From Amycolatopsis rifamycinica (lineage in GTDB: Bacteria > Actinomycetota > Actinomycetes > Mycobacteriales > Pseudonocardiaceae): a stretch of DNA of 64,000 bases. The DNA is taken from contig NZ_JMQI01000028.1 in NCBI RefSeq assembly GCF_000695625.1, positions 248,001-312,000 on the forward strand. Direction: 5' to 3'. The position numbers and the translations under genes are program-made. Below the pieces are notes generated by a model. That model worked only from the letters and a program-made list of their open reading frames with translations, was not told the DNA's origin and searched no databases. This document shows, one piece after another, positions 61,557-64,000 of this stretch (positions are counted from its first letter, which is position 1; each line of letters begins with the position of its first letter).

Positions 61557-63062
61557 TCAGGAACCGACGCGCTCGATGATCAGCTCACGGACTCGCTTGG
61601 CGTCCGCCTGCCCCTTGGTCGCCTTCATGACCGCGCCGACGATGGCACCCGCCGCGGCGACCTTCCCGCCGCGGATCTTGTCCGCGACGTCCGGCTGCGC
61701 CGCCAGGGCCTCGTCGATCGCCGCGAGCAGCGCCGAGTCGTCCGAGACGACCTTCAGCCCCCGCTTCTCGACGACCTCCCGCGGCTCGCCCTCGCCGGCG
61801 AGCACGCCCTGGACGACTTCCTTCGCCAGTTTGTTCGTCAGTTCGCCGGACGTGACGAGCCCGATCACCTCGGCCACCTGCGCCGGGGTGATCGCCAGCT
61901 CGGCCAGCTCGACCTCGCGGGCGTTGGCCTCCTGGGCGAGGGTGTTGACCCACCAGCCGCGGGCGTCGTCCGGCGACGCACCGGCCTCGACGGTCGCCGC
62001 GACGAGGTCGACGGCACCGACGTTCAGCAGGTCACGCAGGGCTTCGTCGGAAAGCGACCATTCCCGCTGGATCCGCTTCCGCCGCTCCGAAGGCATCTCC
62101 GGCAGCGTCCCGCGCAGCTCCTCGACCCATTCACGCGACGGCGCGATCGGGACCAGGTCGGGCTCCGGGAAGTACCGGTAGTCCTCGGCGGTCTCCTTCG
62201 TCCGGCCCGGCGACGTCGTGCCGTCGGCCTCCTGGAAGTGCCGCGTCTCCTGCTTGATCGAACCGCCCTCGGCGAGGATCGCCGCCTGCCGCGTCATCTC
62301 GTAGCGGACGGCACGCTCGACGCTGCGCAGCGAGTTGACGTTCTTCGTCTCGGTCCGGGTACCGAACTCGGTCGCGTCCTTCGCCATCAGCGAAACGTTC
62401 GCGTCGCACCGCAGCGAGCCCTGGTCCATCCGGACGTCGGACACGTCGAGCGCCCGAAGCAGGTCGCGGAGCGCGCTCACGTAGGCCCGCGCGACCTCGG
62501 GCGCCCGCTCACCGGTGCCTTCGATCGGCTTCGTCACGATTTCGATCAATGGCACGCCGGCCCGGTTGTAGTCGAGCAGCGAGTGCTCGGCACCGTGGAT
62601 CCGCCCGGTGGCGCCGCCGACGTGCAGCGACTTGCCGGTGTCCTCCTCCATGTGCGCGCGCTCGATCTCCACGCGCACGACCTCGCCGTCGTCGAGCGTG
62701 ACGTCGAGGTAGCCGTTGAAGGCGATCGGCTCGTCGTACTGCGAGGTCTGGAAGTTCTTCGGCATGTCCGGGTAGAAGTAGTTCTTCCGCGCGAACCGGC
62801 ACCACTCGGCGATCTCGCAGTTCAGCGCGAGCCCGATCCGGATGGCCCCCTCGACGGCCTTGCCGTTGACGGCCGGCAGCGCCCCGGGCAGGCCGAGACA
62901 GGTCGGGCAGACCTTCGTGTTCGGCTCGCCGCCGAACTCGTTCGGGCAGCCGCAGAACATCTTCGTGTTCGTGTTGAGCTCGACGTGCACCTCGAGCCCG
63001 AGCACGGGGTCGAACCGCTCGACGACGTCGGCGTAGTCCATCAACTCGGCCACGGCAGTCAC
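61557..63062 (-). CDS. gatB: Asp-tRNA(Asn)/Glu-tRNA(Gln) amidotransferase subunit B
   Basis: This 501-residue subunit recognises and activates mischarged tRNA in GatCAB. It contains [20 protein letters not shown] and [15 protein letters not shown] (zinc cysteines), the [15 protein letters not shown] core, [11 protein letters not shown], and a C-terminal YqeY-like helical tail (residues about 350-500). The GTG start overlaps the gatA stop by 4 bp. Needed here because Gln-tRNA is made by transamidation; tRNA-Gln lies at 30450. Confidence 0.97.
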   Translation of the reverse strand: MTAVAELMDYADVVERFDPVLGLEVHVELNTNTKMFCGCPNEFGGEPNTKVCPTCLGLPGALPAVNGKAVEGAIRIGLALNCEIAEWCRFARKNYFYPDMPKNFQTSQYDEPIAFNGYLDVTLDDGEVVRVEIERAHMEEDTGKSLHVGGATGRIHGAEHSLLDYNRAGVPLIEIVTKPIEGTGERAPEVARAYVSALRDLLRALDVSDVRMDQGSLRCDANVSLMAKDATEFGTRTETKNVNSLRSVERAVRYEMTRQAAILAEGGSIKQETRHFQEADGTTSPGRTKETAEDYRYFPEPDLVPIAPSREWVEELRGTLPEMPSERRKRIQREWSLSDEALRDLLNVGAVDLVAATVEAGASPDDARGWWVNTLAQEANAREVELAELAITPAQVAEVIGLVTSGELTNKLAKEVVQGVLAGEGEPREVVEKRGLKVVSDDSALLAAIDEALAAQPDVADKIRGGKVAAAGAIVGAVMKATKGQADAKRVRELIIERVGS

Positions 63063-64000
63063 TTCGTTCCTCCCAGCTCCGGGACCTTGTGGATGAGCGC
63101 TCCGCCGGCAGCGGCGTCACGGGCGGCCTCGTAGGCGGCGCCGACCCGGTAGAGCCGGTCGTCCGCGAGCGCCGGGGCCATGATCTGCAGCCCGACGGGC
63201 AGCCCGTCCTCGTCGGACAGCCCGCTCGGCACGCTCATCGCGGCGTTGCCGGCGAGGTTCGACGGGATCGTGCACAGGTCGGCGAGGTACATCGCCATCG
63301 GGTCGTCCACGCGCTCGCCGATCTTGAACGCCGTGGTCGGCGTCGTGGGCGAAACGAGGACATCGACCTGCTCGAAGGCGGCCTCGAAGTCACGCGTGAT
63401 GAGCGTGCGCACCTTCTGCGCCGAGCCGTAGTAGGCGTCGTAGTAGCCGGACGACAACGCGTAGGTGCCAAGCATGATCCGCCGCTTGACCTCGGGGCCG
63501 AAGCCCTTCTCCCGCGTCAGCGACATGACCTCTTCGGCGCTGTGCGAGCCGTCGTCGGCGACGCGCAGGCCGTAGCGCATAGCGTCGAACCGCGCGAGGT
63601 TCGACGAGCACTCGCTGGGCGCGATCAGGTAGTACGCGGGCAGCGCGTAGACGAAATTCGGACAAGACACTTCGACGACGTCGGCGCCGAGCGCCCGCAG
63701 CTGCTCGACCGCGGCCTGGAACGATCGCAGCACGCCCGGCTGGTAGCCGTCGCCGCCGAACTCCTTCACCACGCCGACCTTGACGCCCTTCAGGTCACCG
63801 TTCGCGCCCTGGCGCGCAGCGGCGACGACGGGCGGCACCGGCGCGTCGATGGACGTCGAGTCCCGCGGGTCGTACCCGGCGATGACCTCGTGCAGCAGGG
63901 CGGCATCGAGCACCGTCCGCGCGCAGGGCCCGGCCTGGTCGAGCGAGGACGAAAAAGCGACAAGGCCGTAGCGGGACACCCCGCCGTAGGTCGGCTTGAC
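63059..64000 (-). CDS. gatA: Asp-tRNA(Asn)/Glu-tRNA(Gln) amidotransferase subunit A, N-terminus outside window
   Basis: The C-terminal 313 residues are visible, beginning [20 protein letters not shown]. The segment includes the amidase core continuation [19 protein letters not shown] and the C-terminal half with [19 protein letters not shown] and [14 protein letters not shown]. The catalytic Ser-cisSer-Lys residues lie mostly before the window edge. It is upstream of gatB with a 4-bp overlap, so the pair is coupled. Confidence 0.96.
   Translation of the reverse strand, partial: VKPTYGGVSRYGLVAFSSSLDQAGPCARTVLDAALLHEVIAGYDPRDSTSIDAPVPPVVAAARQGANGDLKGVKVGVVKEFGGDGYQPGVLRSFQAAVEQLRALGADVVEVSCPNFVYALPAYYLIAPSECSSNLARFDAMRYGLRVADDGSHSAEEVMSLTREKGFGPEVKRRIMLGTYALSSGYYDAYYGSAQKVRTLITRDFEAAFEQVDVLVSPTTPTTAFKIGERVDDPMAMYLADLCTIPSNLAGNAAMSVPSGLSDEDGLPVGLQIMAPALADDRLYRVGAAYEAARDAAAGGALIHKVPELGGTK

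Overview
The window is high-GC actinobacterial chromosome, with strong G/C bias at third codon positions, GTG/TTG starts and leaderless promoters. Gene content and order point to a Pseudonocardiaceae member, most likely Amycolatopsis or a close relative; this is inferred from gene families and intergenic repeats, not from a database search. The backbone is a conserved actinobacterial block. Its gene order matches Mycobacterium tuberculosis Rv2986c to Rv3011c as I recall it: HU, leuD, leuC, IclR regulator, tRNA-Glu/tRNA-Gln, FAH-family hydrolase, leuB, serA, ilvC, ilvN, ilvB, PH-domain protein (Cfp6-like), DoxX (Rv3005c-like), LppZ-like lipoprotein, gatB, gatA. No integrase, transposase or CRISPR array is visible.

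Layout. 1-1.8 kb: the N-terminal part of a SARP/NB-ARC activator, cut by the window edge. 2.4-6.3 kb: lysine-rich HU, leuD, leuC and the divergent IclR regulator. 6.4-8.7 kb: a metallo-beta-lactamase-fold hydrolase and small secreted or unknown proteins. 9-16.3 kb: a four-gene DNA-repair operon in the order HerA-like ATPase, SbcD/Mre11, SbcC/Rad50, NurA-like nuclease. 17-19.3 kb: a second HU, a minisatellite, a small stress-type gene and Lsr2. 19.5-22.6 kb: a FAD enzyme, membrane protein and TetR operon behind a long palindromic operator. 23-30.2 kb: a 5'-damaged arabinofuranosidase, an NB-ARC/TPR regulator, an AraC regulator, an alpha/beta hydrolase and a membrane protein. 30.3-37 kb: two tRNAs, a HAD phosphatase, a FAD monooxygenase, FAH hydrolase, cimA and leuB. 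37.3-42.5 kb: a large secreted subtilase and serA. 42.5-47.5 kb: a decayed or misassembled patch in which three genes carry frame disruptions. 47.6-53.8 kb: ilvC-ilvN-ilvB and ilvD. 54-56.9 kb: DoxX, a 2-hydroxyacid dehydrogenase and an LppZ-like lipoprotein. 56.9-60.8 kb: a four-gene sugar-type catabolic operon with LacI-type operators. 61-64 kb: a membrane protein, gatB and partial gatA.

Functional theme. Much of the window makes branched-chain amino acids. CimA supplies 2-oxobutanoate precursor for isoleucine, LeuCD and LeuB act in leucine synthesis (and in the citramalate route), and IlvBN, IlvC and IlvD form the common pathway. Two transcription attenuators are readable: an Ile-codon leader peptide before cimA and a Leu/Val-codon leader before ilvB. 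Each has a rho-independent hairpin and appears to be transcribed leaderless. tRNA-Gln and GatAB fit the indirect Gln-tRNA route. gltX, expected between the tRNAs and the FAH gene, is absent; a FAD monooxygenase is there instead. Three nucleoid proteins (two HU paralogs and Lsr2) lie within 17 kb.
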